Of a stretch of DNA of 64,000 nt, positions 20,262-33,018 are shown piece by piece. The stretch is from NCBI GenBank assembly GCA_038277395.1, contig CM076197.1, forward strand, positions 27,917,564 through 27,981,563. Direction: 5' to 3'. The position numbers and the translations under genes were made by a program. Each line of letters begins with the position of its first letter. Positions within the stretch are counted from its first letter, which is position 1. The stretch comes from Dryocosmus kuriphilus (taxonomy: Eukaryota > Arthropoda > Insecta > Hymenoptera > Cynipidae). The notes below the pieces were generated by a model, which searched no databases, was not told the origin of the DNA, and worked only from the letters and a program-made list of their open reading frames with translations.

Positions 20262-22178
20262 ATTAAAATTTTATTTCCGTACTTATCTTGCTAAAAGTTT
20301 ATGCGCATTGAAAACCCTTTATGGGTCATTTAGAAGGAAATAGTATTATATAAAATCTCTTTTGCACTATGTTTCCAATTTAGAGCTCTAAAACCATCCA
20401 TTTTGTGTCACTTTTAGTTCTCCTTTAGCAAAAATAATCACATGTATTTCACAAACATTTCCCACGTAACCACCAGAAACCAAAATGTTGGCTGCATATT
20501 CCCACATAATATAGTACCCTATCGTTGTTCCTCACGCGGTCAAAACAAAGGCAAAAAGAAACCTCCGAGGTTAATTTTTCTGACTATGTGTGGACCGTTG
20601 GTATCTTGAATTGCTGAATGGGGGTCTAGTGCCCGGTCTAGGTTTCGGGCGATTTTGGGCGACTTCAGTGGGCAATTTTGTCGACTTCGTCAACATCACA
20701 TCTGGCAACCCTGAAGTAGACTCGGTTTCATTCAAGAGAATCAGCAATCCAAGTCAAACCCTCTCCTGGCCGCAATGGTCGATTCGCCATGACATGTGCC
20801 ACCCCTGCCACCAACGTGATCGCACTTGTGGATCACAAAAATGGGAAACTCCCAAGCCTTTCCTCAGACAACCACGTTTTAGTGAAACTAAGAATGCCTA
20901 ACACCTGCGATAATAGAGCTTCTATATAAAGCTTCTTGAAAACTATGGGCATTCGAAATGTCGAAACTAAGAGACTAGTTTATATGGGGCGCCCAAAATT
21001 GGCTAAAAAGTAACTTGGGGTCGACCTAAAAGCTTGGGGAAATAGCCCATATTAAGGTAGTCTACAAACGAATTTTATGCTGAATATTAATTTGATGCTT
21101 AACTCAAAAACAGATCTTATTGAAAAGGTATACCCCAACGTATAATCTTTTGTGAATAGTATGTTTATTTTTAGCCATTTTTCACATTTTTCTAGCCATG
21201 AGCATTTTTTATTGACATTGAGAAAAGAGATTTGTTTGAATTACTAAGAATTTTTAAATTAAATTGTAGTTTTTAATTACAAAAAAAATTCAAAAAGTTT
21301 CCAAATTTTTTTGTAATTCCAAGAAAATAGGAGCATGCAAATTTACATTGCTTCTTTTATTGAATTCTTCAAATGAGAAACTTTGTATCTAAATTCGTGT
21401 GGACGTAAGTTGTTGCAAAAAATGTCGGTAAGATAGGAATCGTATCGTAAGTATGTATCACATGGCAATAGAAGTATGATGCAAAACGACCTGCTATTAT
21501 CCAAATGGACATGAAACAGTAATGAATGTATTTGATATCATGACCAGCATTACCTGACCGAAAGAAAATCATTGAAACGGAATAGGGAAACAACACGGGG
21601 CTCCCAGTGGCAGTTACTATCGCTGAATTGAATGACTTCGGACGGGCAGAGTGATTTATAACCCGTTGACCGCACTATAAACCCTAATCCCTTTTTACAA
21701 TTTGTTTCAAATTATGGACTATATTTATTTATGAATTATTCTGGAGTTGCATCCAAAAATGTTGTCTGTTTTGGTGTATCTCATTCCGTTTAAAAGGTAC
21801 ATTATATTTATTCCAGTTTTTAACTTTTTAAGAAAAAATTCAGATATTTAAATTCGTTGAAACGTGTAGAATTTAAATTTATAACTTTGCAACGGTAAAT
21901 TTAAAATTGAAAAAATTTTGGTTTGTCATTTTTAATTCGTTTCAGCTGATCTAGTCGCTAGCTTAGTCCCTTGGCGCACAGGTAAAAAGATATCTTCTTT
22001 GGCATTTAAATATGGAATCTATAGGCTTCATGAGCAGAATTGAAACGGCATTGAGGCAATGCCGTTTCAATGCCGTTCTTTCGGCAGGGTACTCTCCAAT
22101 AGCTTGGCCCTAAAATCGGAGAAGTTCAGGTTTCATGAACATTACGCATCTAAAAAAATAAGAATTTTTTTTTAACAG
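20262..22178. other. Intergenic or intronic, no supported gene
   Basis: Contains a balanced-composition patch (20500-20900) with a 103-residue frame that has no recognisable domain, then AT-rich DNA. A short palindromic stretch (AACGGCATTGAGGCAATGCC) lies near 22045. No exon matching the missing N-terminus of the DIPK2-like gene is visible here. Confidence 0.45.
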
Positions 22179-22479
22179 ATTTTACCTGCAGAAAAGGGAT
22201 GGCCAGTTCCTAAATATTATGGAGCATGCGGCAGACTAGTTATTCAAGAATTTGTAGGCCCTTCGTTGTCTACTTTTTTTTACGAACCGTGGATTCGTAG
22301 AGCTGCAATAGCTTCCACTTTGCTCGATGCAGCTCATCTGTTTACATTCCGAGATGCAAATTTTGCATATTATTTAACAGATATTTCTCCTGATAATATT
22401 GCCATTGATTCAGAAAACAGAGCTAAATTTATTGATTTGGAAAACATTATTATTGTGGATAAAACAACTCCAGTCGAAG
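22179..22479 (+). CDS. DIPK2-like: DIPK2/FAM69-like divergent kinase, central exon
   Basis: Encodes the C-lobe core of a FAM69/DIPK2 protein (Deleted-in-autism-1 family), secretory-pathway divergent kinases. The exon starts after TTTTTAACAG at phase 0 and ends before GTATTT with one extra base (phase 1). It reads EKGWPVPKYYGACGR, the family's conserved turn, then EPWIRRAAIASTLLDAAHLF. The catalytic-loop equivalent is DISPDNIAID (Asp and Asn spaced as in HRDxxxxN), and FIDLENIIIVDK is the counterpart of DFG. No stops in 100 codons. It splices in phase to 38557. No N-terminal exon is found upstream on this strand; the matching one lies at 63568-64000 on the other strand. Confidence 0.9.
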
Positions 22480-22515
22480 GTATTTTCTTTTTCTTAAGGG
22501 CTTTTTCACATGAAT

Positions 22516-22633
22516 GTAGATTAGCGACTAGCGGAAGTCAGGTCCATAAGAGTGAAAAGGACAAACCTTTGGCAAACCAATCTCCATCTCTTTCACTCTT
22601 ATGAGCCTGACTTGCTCAATTTGCTGATCTACA
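22516..22633. repeat. Short perfect-looking hairpin (MITE-like) just past the exon
   Basis: GTCAGGTCCATAAGAGTGAA (22537-22556) pairs with the inverted TTCACTCTTATGAGCCTGAC (22592-22611); the outer bases GTAGATTAGC and GCTGATCTAC pair too. Arms are about 45 bp with a 28 bp loop. It lies 37 bp after the exon donor, so it would fold in the pre-mRNA. Confidence 0.65.
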
Positions 22634-22639
22634 ATCGTT

Positions 22640-23101
22640 TGAAAGAGCCCTAAATCTTATTATTAATCGCATAAGCTACTTCTATTTTCTAGTTACTTTA
22701 ATTTATTAATTACTAATTTTTATACCCTACTCACAGTGGGCTAGTGGGTGTTAGCTTATACATTTAGCGGTCATATTTCTTCACGCTTTGTGCAAGCAGA
22801 ATTTTTCTAACACGTCAGAGTTTTGAGATATTCTAACCTGAAAGTGTAAAAAAAAAGCCGTTTTTCGGCATATTCAGATGAAAATATATTCAAAACGCGC
22901 AAATATTCGTCAGTTTGATCAACAAATTCGGATTCCTCATGAAAAAATTACAGAAATGCACATACATAATTTCTGATATAGTCAAATATTTACAACTGTA
23001 GGACCTTTTATATCAACAAATTGTATTTTCTAACGTACCTAAACACCAAACGTTTCATCAGACCGATTTCCTTGGAACTCTCTATCAAAGGGTTTTTGAG
23101 T
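22640..23101. other. AT-rich intron sequence
   Basis: No coding frame. It leads into the inverted flank repeat at 23102. Confidence 0.4.
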
Positions 23102-23229
23102 CGCTGATTACGAATCCAAATTCGTAATCAGTCAGAATTTAAATTTTCAAAATGGCAGATCAAATACTATTATTATTATAGTTTATCAGTTCGAACTCGG
23201 AAGTTCATTGCCGCATCTACCCGAAACTG

Positions 23230-25594
23230 TCACGCGTCTCTATCCTGTGCATCCTCCATCCAGTTTAAATAATCATGTCCTAGCTCTTGTAGATCGTCCC
23301 TTACGTTTTTCTCCCATCTGTTTCTCCGTCTGCCTAGAGGTCTCTTACTAATCGGTTTCCCTCTTAAAACTTGCACCACTGTTCTTTCGTTGCCCTTTCT
23401 TGCTGCATGTCTTGCCAAACTTAATTTACGCGCTTTCATTACTCTGTTAATATTTACTGACCTGTAGAGAGCATGCAGTCCATCATTATGCAGTTTTCTC
23501 CATTCACCAATCTATTCGTCCCTTTTTGGGCCATATATTTTTCTAAATACTTTATTTTCGAATACTCTAAACCTGTTCTCCCCTTTCGTCATCGCCCACG
23601 TTTCGCACGCGTACATGACGACCGGCATTATTATCTTTTTGTAAATCCTTACTTTGATTTTTCTAGATAACGATCGCGATTTTAGTAACGTATTTGTTGC
23701 ATAGTAGCACCCATTGCCATTAGATCCCCTTTTCATTACTTTGTTCTGATCCGTCGACGACAAAATATTTTTTCTTTTATTCGCTAACTTCTAAGACTAT
23801 TTCCTTGGCTTTTGTGATCAAGATTTCTGCATTTTTAGCTACCGTTTCTTTATCATCCCCGAGCAAGTCAAGATCATCCGCTTATCCCAGAATATGTATT
23901 ATCCCATTGAGGGTAGCACTGGATGGATTCGTTTATACTTGTCTGACCACGTATTCTAAAACTAAGTTGAAAAGGATGCACGAAAGCGCATCGCCCTGCT
24001 TCAGGCCATCGCGGATCAAAAATTCTTCAGAAAAACTTCCGTTTGATAATTGTTACAGTTCGTTTTATCGCCTTTTTTAAAAATGGGTATAATAATAGAG
24101 GTATTCCATTCCTCCGGTATGCGCTCTGTTTTCCAGATTGCGCGTATTAATTTACAAATTTGCCTTGTGAGGCAAGGGCCCCCATTTTTTATCAGTTCTG
24201 ACGGTAGGTCGTCGATGCCCTCAGCTTTGTTATTTTTCAACTTCTTTATGGCCATTTTTATTTCTTTGTCAGTAGACTCATCAACTAGTAGATCAGCAGT
24301 GTGGATTTCACCGAGATTATCTTCAACGGGGGCTTCGCGTACGTTCAATAGCTTATCGAAATAGTTTTTCCATAAATTTAGTCTCTCTGTCGCATCGGCT
24401 ATTAGATTGCCATTTTCGTCCCTCATTACTTCCGTTCTACTTTGAAAGCCTTTCCTTATAAAATTGATTTCCCTGTACATCTTACGCGGAATATTTTGTT
24501 TATTATGCATTTCTATTGCTAGTATTTTATTCTTTTCCCACTCCCTTTTCTTGGATCTGTAAAGCCTATTTGTATTTTTATTAATCTCGAGATACTTCTT
24601 ATGTGTTTGATCGCCCTTATTTTGTAAACTAATTAGTTTGGCATCTGTTCGCTTTTCAAACCATAGTTTGCACTCTTCGTCAAACCACGGTTTGCTTTTA
24701 GTTACTTTCTTTAAACCTATAGTAGATTCCGCGGTTTTCTTTATCGCCTCTTTGATACTGCCCCACAGGGTTTCCGGCTCCTCCTTTACTTGATAATTCA
24801 ATGTTTCTTCTGGCGTTTTAAACTAATCTATATTGAAACAGACTGTTGGCTCTGGGCAGCTAGTTTTCTTACTTAACGCTAGTCTAGATCTTAGTTTCAC
24901 TATCACGAGAAAGTAATCTGAATTTAAATCCGCTCCCCTGTTCGATCTTACATCTAGAATGTTTGTATGACGTTTCCTGTCAATTAAAACGTGATCAATC
25001 TATGTGCTTTTGACAACGAGGTTCTTTGAAGCTGCAAAGTTTATGACTCTAGTCCCATTTTCATTACTGACGTCCTGCAAGTTTTCTGACCCTATTGTAG
25101 GCCTATAAATCGGTTCTTTTCCAATTTTAGCGTTGAAATCTCCCAATACTATTTTTGCGTCAAACGTCAAGAACTTGTCAAAAACTTGTTCGATTGTTTC
25201 GTAAAAAAGATCTTTAGTATCTTCGTCTTTTTTCTCGGTAGGGCAGTGCACTTTGATTAGCACCTGTTTTCAGAAATTACCCTTTAGTACAATATATGAT
25301 AACCGGTCGTTAATGAATTGCATATCGATAACCGTTTGCGAAATTAGTTTACTAATAAGAAAACCGGTCCCCAGTGTGCACCCTTTAGCTCCCCCATAGT
25401 GAAAAGTGTAGTTATCCTTAGAAATTGATGCGTACTCGCCCGGCCAGCAGGTTTCTTGAAGTGCTATTATATCAATATCGTATCTCTTTACTATCTCAAT
25501 GAGTTCGCTAAATCCGCCTGTATTTAATCCACGCCCGTTCAGAATTCCCGTCTTAAGATATTTTATTGTAGATGTTTCTTTTTGGAAGTTAGCC
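23230..25594 (-). pseudogene. LINE polyprotein: AP endonuclease, truncated reverse transcriptase, C-terminal tail
   Basis: ATG at 25594 (MANFQKETS). The AP-endonuclease domain shows GILNGRGLNTGG, DIIALQETCWPG, then LGDFNAKIGKEP, with in-frame stops at about 25265 and 25000 and another at about 24826. The linker and the start of the reverse transcriptase follow (EGIDDLPSELIKNGGP, IPEEWNTSIIIPIFKKGD at about 24080). The rest of the polymerase, including the YxDD catalytic box, is absent. The sequence jumps to the tail at 23763-23512 (KVRIYKKIIMPVVMYACETW) and then 23439-23230 (GKPISKRPLGRRRNRWEKNV, DYLNWMEDAQDRD) in other frames. Dead copy. Confidence 0.85.
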
Positions 25595-26190
25595 ATGATA
25601 GTTTTAAGAAAGTCCGCACGTTCGAGATCTTGTTTCGATCGCAGGTGAGTCCACTGTCCCAGGAGTAATAATCCCCATACCCTCCTAGGTCGAAGTATGG
25701 CAGCTTTCCGACTTTGACAAGTACCGTGTCAACTTGTCGTTAGACACATTACGGTTTCTGCGTCATATCCTAACGTCCCCCTTCAAGGCAGTGTGCCACA
25801 CTGGCATCAATACCATGTTGATCCTACAGGTGAATCATTCCACGCATCCCTTGCGGGCAGTGTCATCGCTGTCGTGTCCAATGGGGCAGCAGGATTTTCC
25901 TTTTACAAGATTTTTAGGTTTAGTTTGGGTAGTATTTCTAGGTGGATACACGCTGCGCCCCGGCTTGATAGAACCCACCTATAGCATATGGACGTGAAAG
26001 GGTGAGTCCTCCCAAACCATGGCTGTCGTGTACCTATTTTCTACCAGTGTGGGCTCACCACACCCACGACTGGTTCCTATCGGCTGTCCGCGACTGCTTA
26101 TTCTTGTATTCGCAGTTAACCTCAGGGGCCGTTCTTCTATCCGCAACCTGAGAATGCGCTACGTAGTGGTGACAAGGACCCACTGAGCAG
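23230..26190 (-). mobile_element. Non-LTR retrotransposon of the craniofacial-development-protein-2-like type, internally deleted
   Basis: Read on the minus strand: a GC-richer 5' leader (26190-25600), then the ORF of the next entry, ending about 23230. Neither a poly(A) tail nor a clear target duplication was identified. The endonuclease and C-terminal tail resemble the many arthropod elements that databases label craniofacial development protein 2-like; I place it loosely near the RTE/BovB group. Confidence 0.7.
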
Positions 26191-26320
26191 AGAAGGTCAA
26201 ATATAGCAGAAAAAAAAATAAGAATTTTGTTATAATTCTACTAGCAATCACTATCAAGTCGCTTTTGGGTCACCATTTTGAAAATTTAAATTCTGACTCC
26301 AAATTCGTAATCAGCGGCCC

Positions 26321-27430
26321 GAAACACCTTAAAATATCAGTGGGGACAATTTTGTAGGCCTGTATAATTGATTGACACTTACAGATCGTCGAAAAACCTC
26401 CGTCATGGCGTTGCCCAAAAAGTTACATCAAAAGCCCACAAGGGCAGGGTGATAAGTGATCGATTGTTTCGAGAGAGACAAATTGGTGACTTAGGTCTCC
26501 TCGTTTCTGTAGAAGACTTCCTGGTAACTAAGGGAGGAAAGCTAGAGGCACCGGAGATACTCTCGGTTGACTTATATTAACGATACGTAAAACAGGAATG
26601 ACGACAGTTTCGACCGTCGCCCGTGAATTCGAGGCCCTTCCGTAGGTTCCGCCTTTATTCAAGTGCGGCGCGCTACTCTTTCCTATCAGAGCCGCATCAG
26701 TATTTCCCGGCATGGTAATATCCCTAGTAAAAAAATACCGTTATTATCCAGATTTGAAATCGTCTAAGGTCAGCTTAAAATCCGATAGGTTCCCACAAGG
26801 GCACCTATCAGGTTCTAACTGGGTTGTGTGCTGCCCCTCCGTAGGTTCCACCCTTGTTCGGAATATCTTGCGACCCGCCCCTCTTTCCGATCAGAGCCGT
26901 ATCAGTACTTCCCGGCATGGTAACGTATTATTCTCACTCTGTAGGCTCGCTGAAATCCCCACTAAGCTTTAGGGTACCAGTTTTCGAGAAAAAAAACAAC
27001 AGAATTTTAAGGTTGAAGGGTGTCACAGCATAGCCGTATAAGAGACATTATTTCTCAACTGCCCCAACCTTTTAAGTCATACCTTTCGATCTTCCTAATA
27101 TTTTCAGAATTTTTTTCCTTATTCAATAGTTGTTTACCATCCAATTTTCAGAATCTTTTGTCACAACCCTTTCCAAGATACAAGGGATGAGATTTTTCGC
27201 TTCTAACGTCAGTACCGGTAATTTCAAATGGCCGTAACTTCCTTTCTAATAATGCGAATTGAGTTTTCAATGAGTGGTTTCGAAAGTGGTTTTCACGCCC
27301 TTTCATTTCATCCATTCAATTTTTTTTAATTCTTTAATTTTTATGAGCAAATTACCTAGCGAAACGTCTATTTAACTCTTTTGCCATTCGGACACTTTCG
27401 ATTCTTGATATTCTTAATGGCATCAGAGAT
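26321..27430. repeat. Intronic spacer with a two-copy tandem duplication (about 195 bp)
   Basis: CCGTAGGTTCCGCC, TCAGAGCCGCATCAGTA and TTCCCGGCATGGTAA at 26639-26720 recur as CCGTAGGTTCCACC, TCAGAGCCGTATCAGTA and TTCCCGGCATGGTAA at 26838-26925. Frames crossing this region have no known domain. The rest is AT-rich. Confidence 0.6.
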
Positions 27431-28569
27431 ATGAGCATTTACAAAACTTACAAAAGGAATGGTGCCAAGGTGCATGATGTTTTTCACGGTCGGCCTGCTA
27501 GATGGGAAGATTTTTGCAGCATTTTAGAGAAATGTAATGTTCCGCCACTACATTTCATTCAGCACGCATCTTCGCGTTGGCTTACAATTGAAGGGGCTGC
27601 AAAAAGAAGTCTGATTCTTTGGAAACCTACTGTTGAATATTTTGTTGTTTCGAGCTTCAAGGTATTGACGAATATTACCAAGATATTTAACAAGAGGAGC
27701 CTCTGATTCACTTGCTACATTCGCAGCTGACAAATGCAGTAAAAATCTTGGATAAATTATCAAAGTGGCGGAAGTAAGAAAGCCTCTCTTCTTTATAGAT
27801 GCCCAGTAACATTACATCGCCGTGTGCAAGCACATTTTAAGCAAGTCATCCTTACAATCAGCCACAATTCTTCGAGACTCACTGTACCTTTACCCTGCTA
27901 AGTGGCTCAAATCTTCCAGCTTCACTGCCATTATTACAGCCGCAAAAGCTCTCTCCTGATCGGTAGAAACTGATGTGCTCGAGGATGAGTGGAAACTTCT
28001 GCAAGGAGAGAAAATCTTGGAGATTAAAGGTGAGAGAATCGACGGGTATTGGGCTCGAATATTTGATATAAAAAATCCTATTGTGTATCAAAGTACTCGA
28101 CTGTGAGTAAAGTTGTGAAAGTCTTTCTTACTCTGTCTCATGGAAACGCCGATGTCAAGAGAGGATTTTCAGTTTCGGGTTTTTTGATTCCGCAAGATGC
28201 GCCCGTAATAAGTATCAACATTATTTAGAGACTGAAAGAAGGAAGAATGAAGAAGCTGAGATATATAGGTGTCAAGAAGAACAAATAAAAAAAGGTGAAG
28301 AGGAAAAACGGCGCAGAGTGTCTGAAAGCAGGAAGAAATTGCACTCTGAAGAAGAAAGACTCGCTATTTTGAGGAAGAAAGAAGAAGAGAAATTACAAAG
28401 TTCTAACAAGTTTTTAGAAGAAACTAATAAGAGATTGAAAAAGGCTGTGGAAAAAGGATACTTTGAGGGAATTCAAATTCCCCAGGCTATGCTTGTAGCA
28501 GTAAGAGAACTGAGGAAAGAGTGCGAAAAAAAAAACGGGAAGAAATTAATAGAACCTAGAAAGCAGTAG
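27431..28569 (+). pseudogene. hAT-superfamily transposase relic
   Basis: The first open part reads FHGRPARWEDFCSILEKCNV and SSRWLTIEG..RSLILW, the pattern of the mid-region of hAT (DUF4371-type) transposases. After frame changes, KILEIKGERIDGYWARIFDI and then TLSHGNADVKRGFSVSG appear at about 28130-28180; the latter is the hAT C-terminal dimerisation box (LSHGNADVERGFS). Another shift leads into ARNKYQHYLETERRKNEEAE and a long lysine/glutamate coiled-coil tail ending at TAG 28567-28569. The N-terminal zinc finger and much of the catalytic core are missing, and terminal repeats were not identified. Sits in the DIPK2-like intron. Confidence 0.7.
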
Positions 28570-28882
28570 AGAAAAGAAAAAATGGGATTTTAGATTCTGT
28601 ATCAAACAAAAGAAGAAAATGTGGATAATGTATGTATGGATCAATCTACAATCTTGAAATTTTATTTAATATTAAAATTTAAATTATTTAAATTTATCAT
28701 TGTCTTACAATAAATTAATAAAATAAGTTACAATTTGTCCGAATGTATACGGAATGAAAAGGAAAAAAAGAAACTTTTGAAGAAAACGCAAAGATTATTC
28801 AATCATGGAAAAAATTGTATTTTTAAAATTTATTAATTTTTTTAAGAATTTAAAAAAAATTTAATGTATAACAATATATATA
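28570..28882. other. AT-rich spacer
   Basis: Highly AT-rich, with no supported features; ends at the TIR of the next element. Confidence 0.5.
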
Positions 28883-29761
28883 CGGGTGTTTTTTTTTTAT
28901 CTTGACACATGGATATATCTCAAGAAATACGCATCCTACGAAAAACATGTCCATAATAAAATCTGTTTATTTTCGAGGGGGAAAAGCGACTTTGAAAAAA
29001 TTTAATCCAAACCCCATCCCCTCGGTGGGAGGGAGGGCGGGAGCTTTGAAATTTCAAATAGGAACCCCTATTTTTTATCACAGATTCAGATTCTCTTTTA
29101 AGAAATGCGTGAGTTTTATTTGAAAAAATTTTTTCGATTCGCGACAGATGGCGCTGCAATTGCGAAAAATCAAATTGTTGGTTATTTCAAAGATAACGCT
29201 TCCAAACGAAAGCTAAATGAGACGTGTTGAATGTAAGGAGGACCATTCAGTTCTAATCAATTTAATTTTGGGCACTACTTTTAGCTCTACCCAAGAATAA
29301 CGACGTGGACGTAGCAGTTGCCTATTCCCTTTCGTGTGCTTAATTTCGATGTCCCTTTGCCTCTCACCATCGGGATGCTTGAAATTTCGGCCGGCAGAAA
29401 ACCCTTCCGAACGCAGTCGGTTGTCGACAGTCGATTTTGGATGTAGACATTACATATCATTGAATGTCGACTATGTACATCTATCCTCGACGTCATTCCG
29501 GCTCGAGCGAGGATCATGAACGGTCAGTCGGTCACCCATCCGAGCGCTAACCGCGTCTGTCCATGCTTACCATTTATTCTTTAGAAGGGTTGATTAGAGG
29601 GTTGATTAGGAGTGTTCATTTGATTTGAGTGTGTTGGTTGCGTTCATTTCAGTTGGTCGTAAATAGTTGCTTTCGTTTGAGTTATTGTTGTTGGTCACGT
29701 TCGCTTGGGTTGTTTTGGGTGCCCTTGTATTCCCTCATTACTTGACTTCATTACTTTTACA

Positions 29762-29956
29762 ATGGAAATTCTATTTCAAAAAAAGAAGATTGAAATGATT
29801 CTCATTTATGAAGAAAGTAGCAGGAATATCGATGATGCTGTCACGCTTGATGCTCAACGTTTTCCAGAAAGTGTTCCTTCACGCGCTGCCTTTCCTCGGG
29901 TTGTCAAAAAGTTCATCACGACGGAAGTATACAACCGAAAAAAAGGAACCTGTTAC
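29762..29956 (+). pseudogene. DUF4817-type transposase, N-terminal part
   Basis: ATG at 29762; reads EMILIYEESSRNIDDAVTLD, AQRFPESVPSRAAF and VVKKFITT. This is the insect DUF4817 helix-turn-helix (pattern E..MILIYGE..RN...A...YAQRFP....P....F..V...F..TG), the DNA-binding domain of a mariner/Tc-like transposase family. A short degenerate tail follows, then the pogo insertion. The catalytic half lies at 36753-37442. Confidence 0.72.
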
Positions 29957-30230
29957 GTACGGCTAGATAAATTAATTAACATGAAGGAATCTCATCTAGA
30001 ATGGTGTCAATAAGAGAAAATAAAAATCCTTTGGTTGTCAAGGACTTTATCCACCGACGGCGGAGGCCGTCACAAACTACACTGAGGTCTCGATTTGAGT
30101 CTGGCTCGGTTGGTCAGTGACACACGAATGGAGACCGCGAAACAGTAAACAAGTCAGGTCCGTATGTACCAGTGTTCCCTTTGGGGGCAGCGCGAGGTCC
30201 AAGTATGTGTTTGAAAAAAAATTGAATAAT

Positions 30231-30354
30231 TAAAATTTTCAATTGTTTGATCTATACAGTCTGATAAAAATTTTATCAGACATCATTATTTTTTTTATAT
30301 AAAAATGTTTATCACACTGTTACAGATCAAACAATTGAAAATTTTAATTATAAA
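30231..30354. repeat. Nested hairpins in the pogo element's untranslated end
   Basis: AATTAAAATTTTCAATTGTT (about 30229) is repeated inverted at AACAATTGAAAATTTTAATT (about 30331), extended by TGATCT and AGATCA. Between them is a perfect palindrome TCTGATAAAAATTTTATCAG A at about 30269-30289. It may be a subterminal transposase-binding or folding structure. Confidence 0.65.
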
Positions 30355-31979
30355 TCGATAACAGTCTTCTGGTATGGACCATTCACCTACCGATATTAAT
30401 TATTGAAAATAAAATTGTTTGAAAGTAATTTTTATTTGTATAAAATAATAATATAAAAATACATGATATTAGAGTCTTAAGTACATTTTATTTTGTGAAA
30501 TTTGAGAGGTCGTACTTTTGCTCATCAGATCTTCAAATTCCTTAATGTAATGAACATGCTTTGGTAAACATTCTGCGCGCGATTTCAGCCAATTTTTAAA
30601 TTTTAGAAGACAATCAAGAGCCTCTGACGACGTTATTTCCATCGATTTAGAATCTTCAAGGATAGCTTGGTGTTTTTCAATTTCATTTACAGGAACAGGC
30701 TCGCATCTAACACTCCCTGGGAAATTTGTAAAATCAAAATCTGATGAGGAATCATAACCGCAATCGCTTTCCTTTTGATCATTTTCAAACCATTTCAGAA
30801 GAAATTCTCTTGACTGCTCTACAGAATAGTCTTGGTTATTAGACAACATTTCAGAAACTTCATCACAAATTTCATAAGGAAAACCTGGCAAATCATTTTC
30901 GGACTCATCATCAGAAAAGCTTTTCATATCAGTAGAGGATTCCTGTTTGAGTACAACTGCACTGACATTGTATAGCGGATCTTGAATATTAGCGAGAGCG
31001 TTGAAAAGGAATAAATCCCCTAAGAGCGGTTTCCATGCTTTTTGTAGCGTAGATGATTGTACATCGTCCCAAGCGTGTCTGAGCATACTTAAACAATCCC
31101 GAAGATTAAATCCGTTTAAAAACTTAATAGCTCCTTCTGATTTCTCACTAAGTAATAAGCGTCTTAATAAGCTTTTCTTATATAGTTTTTTTTTGCCGTT
31201 GCGATTATTCCTTGATCCATTGGCTGAATCAACGCCGTTACGTTTGGAGGTAAATATACGACCTCAAAATTTTCGTTTATCGCGTTCAGTTCATCCAAAC
31301 TTGGGTGAGATGGCGCATTGTCGACAAGTAAAACAACCTTTCCCGTTATACCATGCGTTCTTTGGTATTCTAAAACCCGCGGAATAAACGAGTCCTTGTA
31401 CCTGAAAAAATTCATCATTGTTTAACAATGTTTCATGGGTAGACATAACTTAAGTTTAATTCGAATTATATATACTTACCATTGCATAAATATACATTTA
31501 TCCATCCATGCACTCTTCTGGTGTGTGTAGATGACACCGAGACTTCAAGTTTTTTAAGCGCAGATCTTTCGATTTTCTTCTCATTAAATCGCTCAGACAT
31601 CGTGGAGTTTGATATTTTCCAATTGTCAACAAAGGAATTCGATGACTTCCAGTTACATTGGCGCAGAATAAAGCTGTCACGCGATCTTTACATTCCTTTC
31701 TTCCTGGAACTTCTAATTCTGAATGTAGTGCAAGAGTGCACGCTGTCAATGCTCGCCATAAAATTCCTGATTCGTCTGCATTGTAGATATTGTTTAAATT
31801 CAGATTTTCGGATTCGATTTTTTCCTTAAAAACTGTTGAGAATTCTGCAGCGCTTGAAGAGTCATTGGATAATTTCTCCCCTTTGATACGAACATTCCGA
31901 ATTCCGTTTCGTCTTTTGAATTTACTGAGCCATCCTTTGCTTGCCTATAAAAGTAACACATTTTGAAATTATATACCTA

Positions 31980-32264
31980 CTTATAAACTTTTCCTATCTT
32001 GAAATTCTTTAGACTAATTCAAAATTACTTGAAAATCCTGAAATCTTTTTAATTTCTTTTAAAATCCTTTCAAATTACTTAAAATTATTTTAGATATCTT
32101 AAAGTCTATTAAAATCTCTTTAAATATCTTACAATCTTTTAAAATTACCTAAAATCATTCTGTGTCTCTTAAAATCCATTACAATCTGTTTTAAATTCTT
32201 TAAAATCCCTGAAAGTCTGCTTAAATCTCTTTATATCCCTTAAAATTTTTTTTTATCAAAATTT
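31980..32264. repeat. Degenerate short tandem array (CTTAAAATC motif)
   Basis: Dozens of variants of TCTTAAAATC, TCTTTTAAAATTAC and related 9-18 base units follow each other across this stretch inside the pogo transposase gap. Confidence 0.7.
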
Positions 32265-32945
32265 TCGATTTTACGTATTTTAGGGTGTTTTAAATATTGG
32301 AAAATGGCCGGGAAATCGGGAAAGGTGGGAAATTGGATCAAAATGTTTGATTTTAAGTATTTTACGGTATTTTAGAGTTTTGAAAATGACTAAAAAACTT
32401 TTGGGTCTTGGGAATAACGGGAATGCGGAAAATTGTATCATTCTTTGATTTAAGTTATCTTAGAGTATTCTTGAAATTAGGAAATGTCTGGAGAAAGACG
32501 AAAAAGAGGGGATATTGGGTCAAAATTGTTAATTTCAGGTGTTTTAGAAATTGAAAAATGACTGGAAAAAGGTGAAAAGGGAGGAAATTGAGTCAAACTT
32601 TTTAATTTTAGTTATTTTAGGTATTTTGGAAAATTTTTGAAATTGAAAAATGAATGGAAAATGGAGAAAATTGGATCATTCTTTGATTTGAGGTATTTTG
32701 GGGTATTTGAGAGATTAGAAAATGACAGAAAATGGAAAAAATTGAATCATTCTTTGATTTTAGATATTCTAAGGTATTTTAGTGATTGGAAAATGACTGT
32801 GAAATGGGAAAAATTGGATAATTGTTTGATTTAATGTATTTTAGGGGATTTTGAAAATTAAAAAATGACTCGAAAATGGGCAAAGAGGGGAGGAATTTGT
32901 TCAAAAATGTTTAATTTCAGATATTCAAGGATACTTTAAAGATTT
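32265..32945. repeat. Minisatellite, about 70-95 bp unit, about 9 copies
   Basis: Each unit starts TTTGATTTTAGGTATTTTAG-like, followed by GGTATTTT, GAAAATGAC and GGAAAATTGGATCA phrases; starts lie at about 32267, 32347, 32442, 32530, 32602, 32683, 32753, 32825 and 32907. One unit (32396-32421) includes CTTTTGGGTCTTGGGAATAA, a phrase also found twice at 35200-35465 outside this element. Confidence 0.8.
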
Positions 32946-33018
32946 AAAATCTAAAAAACAAAAAATCTTACCAGCCGAAAGAACGATTCCGCCAAAAGGT
33001 AGAAACAAAACGCTCTCA

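Larger units (their letters stand above)
23102..26320. repeat. Inverted repeats flanking a LINE insertion
   Basis: Bases 23102-23155 (CGCTGATTACGAA, TCAGAATTTAAATTTTCAAA, ATGGC) recur inverted at 26270-26320. The left copy is itself partly palindromic (GATTACGAA twice around TTCGTAATC). This could be an inverted-repeat element into which the LINE at 23230-26190 inserted. Confidence 0.55.

Noticed and set aside
20590..20901. 103-residue plus-strand frame in a GC-balanced patch
   Set aside because: No domain recognised, no splice context or coding neighbours.
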